A stretch of DNA of 64,000 nucleotides, taken from Datnioides undecimradiatus. Taxonomy: Eukaryota > Chordata > Actinopteri > Lobotiformes > Datnioididae. The position numbers were made by a program, and so were the translations under genes. The stretch is from positions 1,092,501 through 1,156,500 of the forward strand of contig WARS01000043.1 of the NCBI GenBank assembly GCA_008933995.1. Direction: 5' to 3'. Positions 39,801-52,959 of this stretch are shown piece after piece. The notes beneath the pieces were generated by a model, which saw only the letters and a program-made list of their open reading frames with translations, did no database searches and was not told the DNA's origin. Every line of letters starts with the position of its first letter. Within the stretch, counting starts at the first letter, position 1.

Positions 39801-42361
39801 TGCATGAAAAGCAGCGAGAGCATTCTGTTCTCATCTATAACCAGACAAGACAGCTAGCTAACAGAGTCCAATAAAGACCCGAGGCTGGAATGGGTTCCGG
39901 TCTAATTGAACAAACTGTAAAAGTGAAACAGAGTGGTACAGTAGAGACCACGTTACATAAATAGTTTCCAGATCGTACATTTAAATGTTGCTTACCCTCT
40001 GGCTACCCTGAGCAAGTTAACGTATGCGGACCGATCGCAGAGCGTCCGCTGCTAGTAACACTACGCTTCCACATTAATGAGAGTGGCTGCACCAGGCGTG
40101 ACAGGAGCGTGTAAGCAGTGTGTATCTGCCACGGAGATCCGTTTCATAAAATGTAAAAATAGGTCAGTCTTCTACGTGTGATTTTTATGCACGCTATGAG
40201 TGGCTGTTTTACACAAAAATGGGTCATAAAGCGATTTATTTTTAAAACCATCGATGTACAGGAATCACGCCCAATTTGTTGCCAGTTTCCATGATTTTAT
40301 ATTGTTTTCTGTCAATTGTATCCTTTAATTATGGTTGACAACGGGGATTGAAATGATAGTTGAACGATAAAAGTAAACAAAAGAAAGATGACGAATCAGA
40401 GCTTACTGACACATAACGTTAACTCCCTAGCGACTCTGATAGACATGTTGCTATGGAGATGACAGGTTTGCAGTTGGAAGGTATTACTACTGTCCAAAAC
40501 ACGAAGACACGGTTTCATTACGGAAACTCACTGTCATGTTTTGCCTGCTGCACATCTGCTCTGCCACTGGTCTGCACACGTCACATGTTCAGTGTAGACA
40601 AAGTATAGCAGCGCTCAAAACTGCACTGCTACCAATATATATACCAGAAACTGCACGTCAGTGTCTCTCTGCCACAATAAACAATGTTGTACGCTGGCGA
40701 ACATTCAGACTCATTCAAAATATTGCCGCTGACACGTGGAGCTGGTCAATTTACACACCCTGTTAGGTCTTAATTAGCTCAACTCAAGCATGCAACAATT
40801 CTCCATTAAAACAACCAAACACAGAATAAATTCAATAAAACTAACCTTGCAAATGTGCTGCAGACAGAATACGATATCTCTGCAGTACTTACAGGGAGTA
40901 TAGGTGATTTCTTAATATTTAACAGGAGGGCAGCTTGAGAACAAAATTGAACAGAATTGAAAATTAAATTGAAAGAGGTCCAGTTAGAGAAAACTGCATC
41001 AAGCAAAGGTCTTGAATATCATAATGTCTCACGTTACGATTTGAGTGCTCATTCATACTCAAAGGATGTTCTGTGCTTTGTCCTGTAAAGCATCTCAGCA
41101 TTGCTGATTTTAATAATTGCCCTGGATGTGAGACATACTACTTTCTAATTGCCTGTGGAAAGAAAGAATTAGAGTCCATCTGTTTCAATTAAAAGGTCTT
41201 TTTTCACTGTGTACTCTTCCCCAAAATGACTGAATTACATACTTTGCCACCATGCTGCTAGGATAAACGTTTTTTTTGTTTTACTTTTGTCCACAAGGGG
41301 GTGTTGAGTCACTCTAAATAGCACCAATACAATGAGGTAGCCACTTCAAAACAGAATAATGAGACAAAAGAATTGTTTTATTGACCACGGATATTTAAAA
41401 TTAAAGAGTGGGTTGTTAACAAGTTTTGAGGGCTCAGGAGTGTGCTACTTGGATTTAAGTAGGTAAAAGCTAAGCAGCAACAACATATTTTCCACCATGT
41501 TAGCTGCGAGCAAATAGCGCACAGTCTTGAATTAATGCAAACACACAAGTACACATTATGCACGCTCACTGCCATAATTGATGTGGTTTAATTCTTTTTA
41601 TATAATGAATATCAAAAACATCTCGCAAAAGGTAGCGGCTGTATGCATGCAGCGTAAGGACAATTCAAGGATGCAGCGTGCATTTGTGTGGTACTGATTA
41701 GCGAATGCCAAGTGACAAACATTTTTGGCAAGAAACACTTCAGCACATGCTAATTAAACAAAGTTTTTTCTTTTCCTTTTCAATTAAGCAACTCCATGTG
41801 CTTGCTTTATGTCTTGTTGGCCGTAGGATAGAAGGAAGTGGAGGAGGAGAGAGTCTTGAATGCAGATTGAAATCCCCAAACAGAGGCTGCCCTGTGCTTC
41901 TGAACACTCAACCTGAACTGTCTCTCAGTACAGTTTGGAGGACATTAGTCCTGCATAGACAACTCCCAGAATAAAGCCTTAAGACAGCCTGGATTGTACA
42001 CACTGCCAAGAACTAAGAATGATAGAGTGGTCTGTGTGTTCACACTGTCTCTCTCACTAGTATTATATGTTTATTAGTCTGTCTCAAAGCCAGCCTTATT
42101 AAACTGGCCAAGGCCCTCTCTGTCATCCAAACCATTTTTCACTTCGCACCACAGCACCACTTTTATAGTGTTGCTCTGCCCTTAGAAGAAACGGTCAAAA
42201 AAATTCAAATTTGCTCTCTTTCTCAGCTGTCAGGCGGCAAAAGGAATAGCTTAGCACCCAGTTGTTTGAGATATGAGGTCACTGTCGCAATATACTGCAA
42301 GTCTTCAGTTCCATTTTATCATATTTTTAAAAGAGTGGGTTGCAGCAGCTCCTGCAAGACT

Positions 42362-42600
42362 AATGTAAGATAGATGCATTGTGAGGGACCTTTACCTTTG
42401 CTATCATTACAGTATTAATGCAGTATAGATGTCGGTAGAGGGGACTTATCACTGCAGTATAAATGCAATATAGATGAAGGAGCTGGGACCTCTACCATGG
42501 TTTCCACTATAGTATTAATGAAATATAGATGTGGGATAGAGGATTTTTATCATGGGTGCCTGCCAATGTAGCAGTAATTAAGCATATATGTAGGATATGT
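42362..42600. repeat. degenerate minisatellite, unit about 55-65 bp
   Basis: Four imperfect units share a core of AGTATTAATGCAGTATAGAT type followed by GGTAGAGGGGACTTATCA or a variant. The cores start near 42362, 42410, 42455 and 42512. The units have diverged by substitutions and small indels. Confidence 0.65.
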
Positions 42601-45600
42601 GCTTTAATCGCTTTAGGTTATAGCTGTTTGGGAATTGCTTTGGGCCTTTCAACAGAGAGTTACACTGAAGCGCCACAAGATAAATGATGACAGTTTCAAC
42701 GCAATCAATTGTCGCGATTGCAAGGACTATGAAAAAAGGACACCGGCTGAAAATATCTCTTTAAAATCGACTAAAAAATAATCTCTGACCTAGGTCTAAT
42801 GCCCAGCAAAGAGCCATAAAGCATTGTCATTTTCTAAATGAAAGGAAGGGAAATGATTTATCTTCTCTACATAATCCTGATCACCCACATCATTAGTTAT
42901 AATAAAATGCTAATAATGTATCATATGTCTTCAAGGGAAACTCATTTGTCAAACATTCATTTGAATACGACAAGAATCTCTGCATACATTCCTCTAACCT
43001 TTTGCAGCGGCGGAGATTATTACTTCCAGTACTATGGCAATAATAGATCTCAAGGTTTAAGGAATAAAGAGACTCTTTATTCACATTTCTGAATGGATAC
43101 CTTGAATTCGTATTCCCTGAATTAAATGCATATTTATGGTGGCTTGAATACATGAATTTATACACAGGAGAAGAATACTGACCATGCAACTTGTTCCTCT
43201 TTTCTGGATTCTAAGTTGAGCAAACATATGATTGTAAATGTTGACACTTTATTATTTTTTCAGTATATTTTTAAAGATACGTGCTATTGATAGTGCATCG
43301 TTGTCTTCAGACTAGAAAGTGACATGTCTAAGAGCTCTTGGGAAATATAGTTGGTGGGATATACAGACTTGCAGGGGTAGCTAGTAAACTACTCTCATTT
43401 TCGAGCTGGGGCTATGCTAGCACTAGATACAAAACTCATCCCTGTTTGCCATTCTTCAACATTTTTAGCATTTTGTTTGTCAGGATGCATATTTCATTTT
43501 CAAAAAGAGTTATCGAAGAAGGAAAGAAAAACTCTCACAGAGCGCTAATGCTAGCTCGCTAACCGTCGGTCGCTATATACACATATCCTGCTGTTTAGCA
43601 AACCCGCTAGTCTGGTTGCTGCACAATTTATTTAGGATTTTGTACTGTGTCCTGTCTTATAAATGTGTAAAAACTATGCCATTCAGTGAAGGAGCCTAAA
43701 GCTTGTATTGCTTGTAGAGTAATATAATTGATAAGCTGTGATAGCTCCCTCCAAATAGGATTTGTGTAAGTTCAGCAAAGTTAAATTCAATATGAAAGAT
43801 ATGCCCTGATCACAATCAACAATTCTATTAAAATTAATTGGTTTTACCGCAAAATTTCAATCTCTATACTTCTTGTCTGATCTATTATTTAGGCTGTAAA
43901 TTCTAAAGTGCCGCCAGTAACTGAGGGATTTTTACTCTGTAATGTGCAAGAAGGTTACAGAGGTACAAACAACAGACGTGGGAGACAAGATGATAGCTGC
44001 TAACATGTCCGCTGAGACCTTAGAAAACTTTATAAAGGACAATGTGTTGGCGCGTACAGTAAAATTCCCAGGTTGCTACACACACATGCTGCATGTGGTT
44101 TTACCGGCATTTCAAACAGAAGACGAAATCCTCGGCGCAGAAGCCCGAGTCTGTGTCGGACACATTCCACTGTATCATCCAGCCACTGGCATCCCATTTT
44201 AAACCACTCATGGAAAATGAACAGCCATGATAGGATATATATTGCTCCTCCCGCTGTTGTCAGTTTGGCTAGATGTACAGCCATGTTATCTATTACCTCC
44301 TATAAATTCCAATTATCTCCCTCGTCAGATAAGATCACACACGCGCAGACGCCCACATGTCAGCGCTGCAATACACACACAAAGCAGGAGGCAACAAAAA
44401 TTCAGCGATAGCAATATAATCCTGCCCTTGAATCTAATCTCTACTACCTCAACTGTAGACAAACTCTACTCCAGTGTAATTAAAGCTGATTTAGCATGAT
44501 TTACACGCTATGGGCAAGATAAAATAAACATGATTAGGTTAGACAAATACTGAGGTCAATATTTTTGAAGGCTTGAAAATTAATAATACATTTCGCATGA
44601 TAAACACTTGCACCGTGGGCTTCAAGCGTGGAATACTAAACAGTTGGGTTGCTGTGCCAAGCAAAGATCTGGGGCCCCCTGCTGTTATCGATGCAACCTC
44701 TTTGTTAATTGCCGAAATATGTCTCTTAAGGCAGTTGTTATCCCTAGAAAAGAGGGCATAATGTGTTTTGAATGTGAAATATTAATGATTTTTGATGTTG
44801 TCGGTTCTTTTCAACATTTTTTTTAATTTACATTCTTATTTTGGAACAAATACTTTCAACCGCAAGCCACGATTACTGTATTTTCTTTTGAAAATAAAAA
44901 TCTGTGTCTTCACACATGGACCTAAGACATAATAGAAGTAGAAATAGACATAAGATGTACGCCAGATGCATGCTCCAGTGGTGCAAAATATGTTCAGCAA
45001 TTTCTGCAATCTGCAGGATCTGGGACACGCTGTGTTTATAGTGATTTCCACCTGAGAAGGACTGGAACCTGAGAGAGAAAGAAAATAATGTCCTGCTCAT
45101 TGTGAGCTGCTTATCGCAAGCACTCAGCAGTGTCATCCTCTAAAATTAGCTTGTGCTGGCTGAGCACTATCTGGTGAAGATAAAATAAGGGGGGATCAGT
45201 TATGCTGCATTATTAATCTTGAGATGTGGAGGGAAAGAAAGAGGGAAAGAGAAAGGGAAGGGTAGAGAGAATTGTATCGAGAGACGGGTTGTGCAGTGTG
45301 AGGAAAGGACAAGATAACTTCCCTTTGAACTCTTTTTACAAGCTGGAGTTCCTGGGGAAAAAAAAGGAAAAACATTTAACTAAATGAGGTTGCCACTCTC
45401 ACCTGGCACAGCTGCAGATTTAGGTGGGTGGAGAGTCTGCCTCTGGCTTGAGGTAAAGAAAAGTCAAGGAGACGACTGTCCCCTCGAGGCTGGTGGGAAA
45501 TCACTGCAACCGGACACACACATATGTACAATGGCGCTCTCTCGCTCCCTCTCTCTCTCAGACGCAACCACACACACCGGCAGAAACATGACTGTGTCTT

Positions 45601-46672
45601 TTTTATTTTCTGCCCCAAGAGAGATTTTGGATGGCCCCATTGCACCCAATCCCACCTCTTAGTCAGGCTGCTGCCACACTGCAGCTCTATATCCATCCTT
45701 GAGGTCAAAATTCAATTACATCACAATATAAATGCCTCAATTCAGTTTAGCGTTTATTTTGTGATAAGCCGCAGCTGTGAAAAGTTGATGTGTGGTTGTA
45801 TTATACCTTGACTAATAGCTTGGGGTCTGAGGATCAACTTTGCTGTTTTTTTCCTCTCTTTTAAACAGAGTACCTGTTATATAAGGCATTTATATCATTT
45901 GATATTTTGGTCATTCAGTAAATAGCTACTTATCCGGAGCAGCTATACAGGAAGTGGCTTCAAATGAGGCTGACTCAACAGACACCTAAGAGCATAAAAC
46001 CACGCACAGTCAATTAGTGATGCGCATGCATTTATCTTCCCACTGAAAAGCATTTGCTGTGTGGTTGGGGCAAAATAAACCATGTGGGCTTGGTGCAGAA
46101 GATATGCAAAACAGTGAGAATTTATTAAAAAACACACGTACAGTATCATATTTACCATAAGAAGTGATGGTGTGACGCTTGTGTGCGGAAATGACATTTT
46201 CCACAGTGAGCCATGTATGGAAATGTCATCAAAGAAAACAAGGGAGTCCATCAGTCCACATCCACAATTTATGAATTCATGCATCTGGGCAGGTCTGGAG
46301 GAGAAAAAAAAAACAAAAACGCCAGCGTGGCACTTCATCCACCAGTGATGAAAATCCAACCATGATCCAGCAGGGTGGTTCGGGACAGGAGAGGGTTTTC
46401 AAGATAAAGCTGTTATAAAAAATGAATGACTATTTGCAACAAACACAGCAGCTCCTGAATCATTCATGGGTCATGTAATGGAAAAGTATGAAGGAACGAA
46501 TGACAGAGGAAACCCTTTACCCTGACAAACTTCCGTGGAACAACGGGGGACAGATCTCATTGAATCCCAGCAAGGCCTCTGAGCAACATGTTTATTTCCA
46601 TAGTATGCTGTATGTGCAGCATATTGGCAGGCTGGCACAGTGGGAGAGAAGATTATTAGCCATGTATCAAGC

Positions 46673-46690
46673 AAAAAAAAAAAAAAAAAA
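46673..46690. repeat. A18 homopolymer
   Basis: An uninterrupted A run with no recognised retroposon beside it. Confidence 0.85.
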
Positions 46691-48317
46691 GTCCTTGATC
46701 AACACTGCAGCTTTAAAATATCTATGCTGCATCTGCTGATTAGTGGGGATACTGTTGAAAATGCCCTCCAGGAGAGAGAAAATAGGAAATGCACATCGTT
46801 GTGATGATAAAAAGGCGGTGTTTACATCCTTAGTGTAACTAAATTGCCCTTTTCTATGTGTATGTTTAATGCATATGTGGTTTGCGCTGTTTGTACTCCT
46901 GAAGGTCTTGTTCCATGTCATCTACACTGCAAATTAATGTTTACCACACACAAACAAACACAATGTCTTACTGTGTGGACTACCATACGTTTCTTAAGCC
47001 ATGATAAAGGTAATGGCCCTGATTACATCATAGATGAAATATTTGTGTTTTATTCTTTAAATTAAGATTTTTTTCCTTTGTAACGTAACATAACGTCACT
47101 GTGTTAATGATTATTTTCATTTTTAATATATATATTTTTTAAATTGTCTCCATGTTCTGTCCTTTGTTTACATCCGTTTTCCAAAAGCAGTTTAACTTGA
47201 TATGAAAAGAGTGAAGTAGAAGTAATGTGGTCATTGCATAGATAACTTTCTGCTTCTAACTTTCTTCAAGGCAAGTCAATGAAATGGTTCAGTGCATAAA
47301 CCTCAGCCAAAAAGAAATTGCTTTCTTGTTCAGAAAGTGAAAGGATATAATTCAACTGACCAAAAGCCTAAATGCAAGAGATTAGATCGCCATAAAGATC
47401 TCAGTCTCAAAGAGATGAACACCTCCCTGCCAACACCGAGGACACAGAAAAGCTTGAGATCTGTCTAAATCGCTCTCTCAATTATCATAGCAGAAATGCT
47501 ACAGGAGGATTCAAGGTCCTTCGATGATAAAGTTGTCAGAATAAGAATAGCTCAAGAGCGTTGAATGTGAATTGAATTTTATTCATGGCATTGGTGTGGG
47601 AACATACAGTAAACGACTATCAAAGTCACCTAAGTACATAAAAGCAGGTACAACTTTAAGTACAACACAACCTCAGTAACACTGCAAAGGGGAAGGTGCC
47701 ACAAAAAGGCTACAGCTGCTGCGTTTCTGGGTCCATTTTAATGTTTTTAATGTGTTTTCCTATTCCTGTAGTCAGGTGTGTATCACATCATATCCAGTTG
47801 AGCTATTTCTTATGTAGCAGCAACAGCTGACATGGGGTTTCTGAGAATCTTTGACTATGAATAGTCTGTGACAACACATAATTTTGCACTGAGCAAATGC
47901 ACGCTGCCATCACATTGTTTTGCAGAACTATGTGCGCTGTTCCTAAATGCAACACGTTGCTGTAACAGGAAGCTAGAACTGTTGTGAGTGTGCATACTGA
48001 GTTAGATCACATGATCACTGGCAGGACTGCAGTTACAGGCTGTTATGTGTGACCAGATGCACCCACGTCTTTGCAGACCTGCCCTTTGTCAGCGTGGACC
48101 TCAAACTTCAGCAGAGTGCAAACATCAACACCTGTGTCAAACTCAGTTTTCATATAAATTATCATCACCAGATATGACCCAAAGAACAAACATCTTAGGA
48201 GTAGTAAAGCCCACATTGTCAAAGATGTACTTAGGTTGTTGCTTCAACATTTGTCTCCCAGGGTCAGACTACTTAAGGCATCTAAGGGATGAAATTCAGC
48301 GCAATTGACATAAACTG

Positions 48318-48370
48318 TGTATGCACAGTACACATTGTCCTCTGAGGAGGATCAGAGGACAATGCATACA
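48318..48370. repeat. perfect 12-bp stem hairpin with outer 7-bp stem
   Basis: The arms ATTGTCCTCTGA (48334-48345) and TCAGAGGACAAT (48352-48363) pair perfectly across a 6-base loop GGAGGA. Outside them TGTATGC (48318-48324) pairs with GCATACA (48364-48370), with a 9-base bulge on the left side. Confidence 0.85.
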
Positions 48371-49199
48371 TTGCTTTACAAGGTTACACAACCCAGCTTC
48401 ACAGGAGCGATCTTAGAGTGACAGGAGAGCTGGGTGCGGCGCATCACTACACACAGTGTCAGTCTTGATACTAACACCAGATGGTGCCAAAGCAAGGACG
48501 TTTGTGACTTTCACGTCTAAAAAAGAAATGAGGAAGTGATTTAAAATGTTGCACGGAGCAAGTACTTCATTTTTAAGATCATGGCAAATTACTTGATGTG
48601 ATCAGCATCTAACAGCAGAAACACATTTCAAATGTTTGGTGAGCGATCTGGCTGAAAAAAAAAGCATTTTGATCTAGCATGTTAATATCCAATTAATGTT
48701 AATTAGCATGTTTTTTAGTATTCCATGTTAAAAATCATGTTAATTATGCTTGGTACTTTAAAGACCCTACACGCAGGTGTTTTCACTTATCATGCTCGAT
48801 TAGACCTTGTACTAGGACTCCGTGGCTGTGTACTGGGCATGATTGACATCTGCTTCATTCTCCTACTAGCGCAACACAACTTTTATTATTTCTTCTTTAA
48901 TTAACTGGCCAAGATGTCTCAAATGGCTACAGAGAAAGGACATCTGATAGAAGAATTCAACATTTATGGAACTATGCTTATTTGTTTTTGTTGCCCACAG
49001 TTAGAGACAAACATGGATGCCAGTGTGCACCGTGCACCAACTATGCAGTTTTGCATAAAGACTGGAATAAGACAGAAAACAGCTAGCCTGGCTCCAACCA
49101 AACTAAGGTTTTAATGCTCACTAATTAATGTGATTGTCTTGTTTTCCCATTGCAAACTGTGGTAGCAAATGTTGCAGTTTTAGCAATATCTGTTGTAAA

Positions 49200-49445
49200 T
49201 TTCACTTGGCGTCACTGTGAGGTCGCCAGGCATCCAGCGGAAACTCCAGGAAGTCGATGCACAATAGTAATTCGCCACAGAAGCTGTTCACCGCTGCTTT
49301 CAGTCTTTGTGCTAAGCTAAGCAAACCGCCTCCTCCCTCTAACTTCTTACCTAATGGACAGATGAGAGTGGTATTGATCCTCTCATCCAACTCTTGGCAA
49401 GAAAATACAGTCATTTCCCAAAACTGTTGAACTAATCATTTAATA
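49200..49445 (-). repeat. common teleost dispersed repeat (unclassified)
   Basis: The minus strand contains TTTTGGGAAAT, then CTTGCCAAGAGTTGGATGAG, CACTCTCATCTGTCCATTAG and GCTTAGCTTAGCACAAAGAC, in the order I recall for a very frequent interspersed repeat in percomorph genomes. The class is not known to me. No coding capacity is visible. Confidence 0.7.
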
Positions 49446-50237
49446 CACTGCTTTGAATATGAACCTGATTCTCCCCCCTCACCGAATGCAAGTGCGGCTG
49501 CAGAATTCTTGCCTTGATTTGCTGTTTGGTAATGCCGGGGGGACAAAAACAGTGTAACGGGTTTAGTGACGTCGGACCATATCATGACAGTGTTGTACTG
49601 TCACGGTCTGTCTAAGCACCGACAGATCTGGTTTTGACTTGAGATGCAGTGTGATGCGAGATCAAATACGGGAACTGTAACAACAGTGAATAGAGCACCA
49701 AAATAGGGCATCCGCCACTCTCCCTCAAACGCATATATGTTATACTATTACGTGCACACGGGCAGATATGCAGATACCGCAAACGAGCCCTCTTTTCAAG
49801 GTGAAGCTTTAATCCGCAGGGTTTTGACATCAGCGACCGCAGAAAAAAGAAATATGCAGTTAGATTACGTTAGACTTTGTTTATATCTCATTTCAAATAC
49901 AAGGTGGCTTTTTTCCTTTTAGCAGCGGAGGGAGAAAATCAATAGGCAGAATAATGATGCTGTTGTCTGTACTGCTTCCACGCCTTTGCATTCACTGTCA
50001 TCAATTTACGACACAGCCTTTAGACCTCAACCTCGGTTTTTATTCATCCGCTCTCTTCTTTATTTGTAGCAGCTGCAGGTGTGGGGGCGAGAGAACGTCT
50101 GTGTGTGGGTAGTATGTGTACGTATGTGTTAGTGTGCGCATGTTTCCGTGAATTAGGGGGAGAAGCCAGGAGGCAGTACAGACGTGAAGAAGGAGCTATT
50201 AGAAAATTAAAGATGAGGGAGAAGAAAGAGAGAGGAG

Positions 50238-50280
50238 GTGTGTGTGTGTGCGTGAGAGAGAGAGAGAGAGAGAGAGCGAG
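50238..50280. repeat. compound (TG)n-(GA)n microsatellite
   Basis: TG units pass directly into GA units and end at GCGAGA. Confidence 0.92.
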
Positions 50281-50678
50281 ATAGGTAGGGAGAGATCAAA
50301 GAAGAAGGTAGAGCATCTTTTGAGGTGAGAGTTTCTGACAGACCTTCTCAGCACACTACAAAGCCACACGCAGGACTGAAAACAGGAAGGCTTTGGTTGG
50401 AAAGGCTGGCTAGTGGTCCTCCCGCTCGCCAGCCTGCATAATGATGGGAAAAGAGGAAATGTTCTTACTCCGAGCCGAAGATAAAAGGATTTGTAAGGGT
50501 ATGTAAGTACAGAAGAGGAGTCGAGAGAGCGATCAATAATTAATTTACTTTCAACAGTCAAGGGCAATTAACACGCTTTTTTGCCCATTACCCGCCTAAA
50601 AGGGCCGACGCTGTGGCTCGAGCCCCTAATCTCGCTGACCATTGTCACAATCGAGGATTACACAGCTAACAAATCGAT

Positions 50679-50679
<1 letters not shown>

Positions 50680-50711
<32 letters not shown>
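50680..50711. repeat. (CA)16 microsatellite
   Basis: A pure CA run following AAATCGATG, at the edge of a stretch that looks like conserved noncoding DNA. Confidence 0.95.
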
Positions 50712-50714
<3 letters not shown>

Positions 50715-52019
50715 ACAGAAAACACACACGCTCCTCTAAACACTGGGGACTTGGATTAGAGGCAGTTTTGTATAGTTACAAATGTCGAACATGCAGGATT
50801 TTGTTGCATTAACCTCCGTCCCGAAGAAGCGGATGGCTGAGCCAGTCGCTGTTTGTTTTACAAACAACGCCGTGCCTCCGTTATCCATCATGAAAATGCA
50901 ACTGCAAAAATTTAATGGCATATCAATATCTGATGTGGCCGGAATATTTAGAGCAGAAAGCAAAGAGTCACCGTGGTGTGACCGCATGTTTTTTTGGTGC
51001 AGACACATTTTTCTGGGACTCTTTGGACTTGTCACACTAGCAGCAGGGTGGGTATTAGCCGGGATGGCTTTCTGTACAGAACAAGGTTAGAGGTTTGTTT
51101 ATGTCCAGGACAATGTATCTTTGTATCTCTGCATCATAAAATGATCAGGGGCAACCAGTGGATGTTCGATTCCATCTCCTCTCACCTCATGTGTTGCTGC
51201 TACCATCCCCTCTGGTGAAAATGCCTAGTGTACATCACTATGCGCGCGCGCGTGTCTTAAAATCATGATACTTCATATTTCAATTGTGTCCCAAATTCTA
51301 AAATATTCGTCCTCCGAGATCATCATCATAAGCTCTTGCAGCCAGTGAACGATTTTCTAGATAGAAATCTCCACTCCACTCACTCCACTGCGTTCATCAG
51401 CATTTCTCATATGGAATATGTTGCCAGGGAAACACCATCTACGCATGATGAGCTGACCTCAGAGTCAAGATCAAACTCTGCATAAGAAGCACATTTCTGC
51501 AGCTCATCCCTCCTCAGTATTACCTGATGTAAATGTGTCGCAGATTTTTTTTAAAAAATTTTTTCTAAACTGGGTCAGAAAACCCAACTTGTCCAGGGAA
51601 GCAGGCTCAGAGATGGATGATACCCAAAGCTTTGGGGAATAGATTTAACATAGACCGGATTCTGGAGCTGTGACACCAGTGATTACTGCTGAACCGACAG
51701 GAGGCAAAGCTCATTTAACTAAGTAACTGCCAGGGGATCTTTCCTCCTGCCCAAACTGAACATGTGTACGAAAACTGACGAAGGGGAATGAGCTTTTTTT
51801 TCTTTTTTTTTTAAAGCAACTTACTCACCATGTCACACACACTCACGCACGCTGTCGTCGCACCAGATGGATCAGAGCAAAAGGCTGCCAGGAGCAGGTA
51901 GGAGTTCACTGTCTTGCTCAAGGACAAATCAGCATGGATGGAAACATTGCTTGGAATATGGAAGAATCTCCATTTCTTTCTCCTGTATAATAAAGACCTC
52001 AGGATGTTTGTTTTCGAAC

Positions 52020-52038
52020 TTTTTTTTTTTTTTTTTTT
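52020..52038. repeat. T19 homopolymer
   Basis: An uninterrupted T run with no recognised retroposon beside it. Confidence 0.85.
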
Positions 52039-52924
52039 ACCCATTTTACATATAGTCTCATTCCTTCCCCCAGAGACTAATCAGATTTTGTTACTGTTAA
52101 TTACTGGCTGTTGCAGGCAGCGAGGCTTTTCATTACTAGTGGCTGTTTTTTTTGGTTTTTTTAGACAAACAAAAAAAGTCAGTCACATTTCACGACAGTC
52201 CGTAATTCATATGACGCAGACAAAATTCACAAGCAGCTCCAAAACTGACAAAAACATAAAGTAGATGTTGGTTTCGTCCCTGTTTTCCTTCATGTTTAAA
52301 ATAGTTTAGAGAGGATTTAGAGGTTAGCTCGGTAAAGAAGCTCCCTATATGCTCTGTTTAGCCAAGATCCATAAAGGCTTGGCCCTGGCCCTTTTTTGAA
52401 CTGCTGACATTTTGACAGCTGACATATAATCGTGTATTTCTCTCTTTGCACTTCACTAATATGTGAATTTATTTTTTTTTCCTTCCGTCCTGTAGGTTGC
52501 AGCATGGTGTTTGTCGGCGGCCTGCTGATTACGATGCCGCTCTCGTGACCCCAGCCCAGCTCTTCAACCATAACTCCGTTAATAAACCACACAGAGGAAT
52601 GAAAATTTGGGCAAAGTGACATCATGATGCATTAAAACTCTGGATTCCATTACATTAAAGATAATCTATCTTTTTCTAAGTCTAAGAGGCAAAACTAAAG
52701 ACGTAGACACGACTGCAGCTGCAGGGTTTTCTGTACGTGACGGCGGTGCAGGCACAGAAGCAGCTGTCCGCTTGTAGATTACATCACTCTAGTAGAGGAC
52801 GACCATCGAGGACGAGCGTACTGTACTCTCACACTACAACTCAGTGAGCTGCTAAATAAATTAGCTTACAGTGGTTGCTCACTTCATTGAGCAATGTCAT
52901 TTTGCAAGCCTTGATACACATGCT

Positions 52925-52927
<3 letters not shown>

Positions 52928-52958
<31 letters not shown>
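52928..52958. repeat. T31 homopolymer
   Basis: An uninterrupted T run, possibly the poly(A) tail of a minus-strand retroposon, but I recognise no retroposon body beside it. Confidence 0.9.

Positions 52959-52959
<1 letters not shown>

Larger units (their letters stand above)
31491..42361. other. gene-free stretch
   Basis: The 148-codon frame at 32409-32855 and the GA/CT-rich frames at 32914-33282 show no domain; the latter are low complexity. A 6-bp inverted repeat GCGGAC/GTCCGC lies at 40027-40050. No gene is recognised. Confidence 0.5.
42601..49199. other. gene-free stretch
   Basis: Short frames only, including 44073-44411 plus and 45943-46359 minus, with no domain or splice context. It contains the 48.3 kb hairpin and an A18 run, listed separately. 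Confidence 0.5.

Noticed and set aside
40027..40050. GCGGAC/GTCCGC inverted repeat as a transposon end
   Set aside because: Only 6 bp arms with a 12-base gap and no partner terminus found nearby.
43942..44202. 86-codon frame that looks moderately protein-like
   Set aside because: No recognisable motif, overlapped by other frames on both strands, no consistent splice context.
50782..51090. 102-codon frame with a hydrophobic C-terminal stretch
   Set aside because: No family resemblance, a similar-length frame overlaps it on the other strand, and frames of this length are expected by chance in 64 kb.
51241..51252. GC alternation as a regulatory or Z-DNA element
   Set aside because: Too short to mean much, and no gene start beside it.
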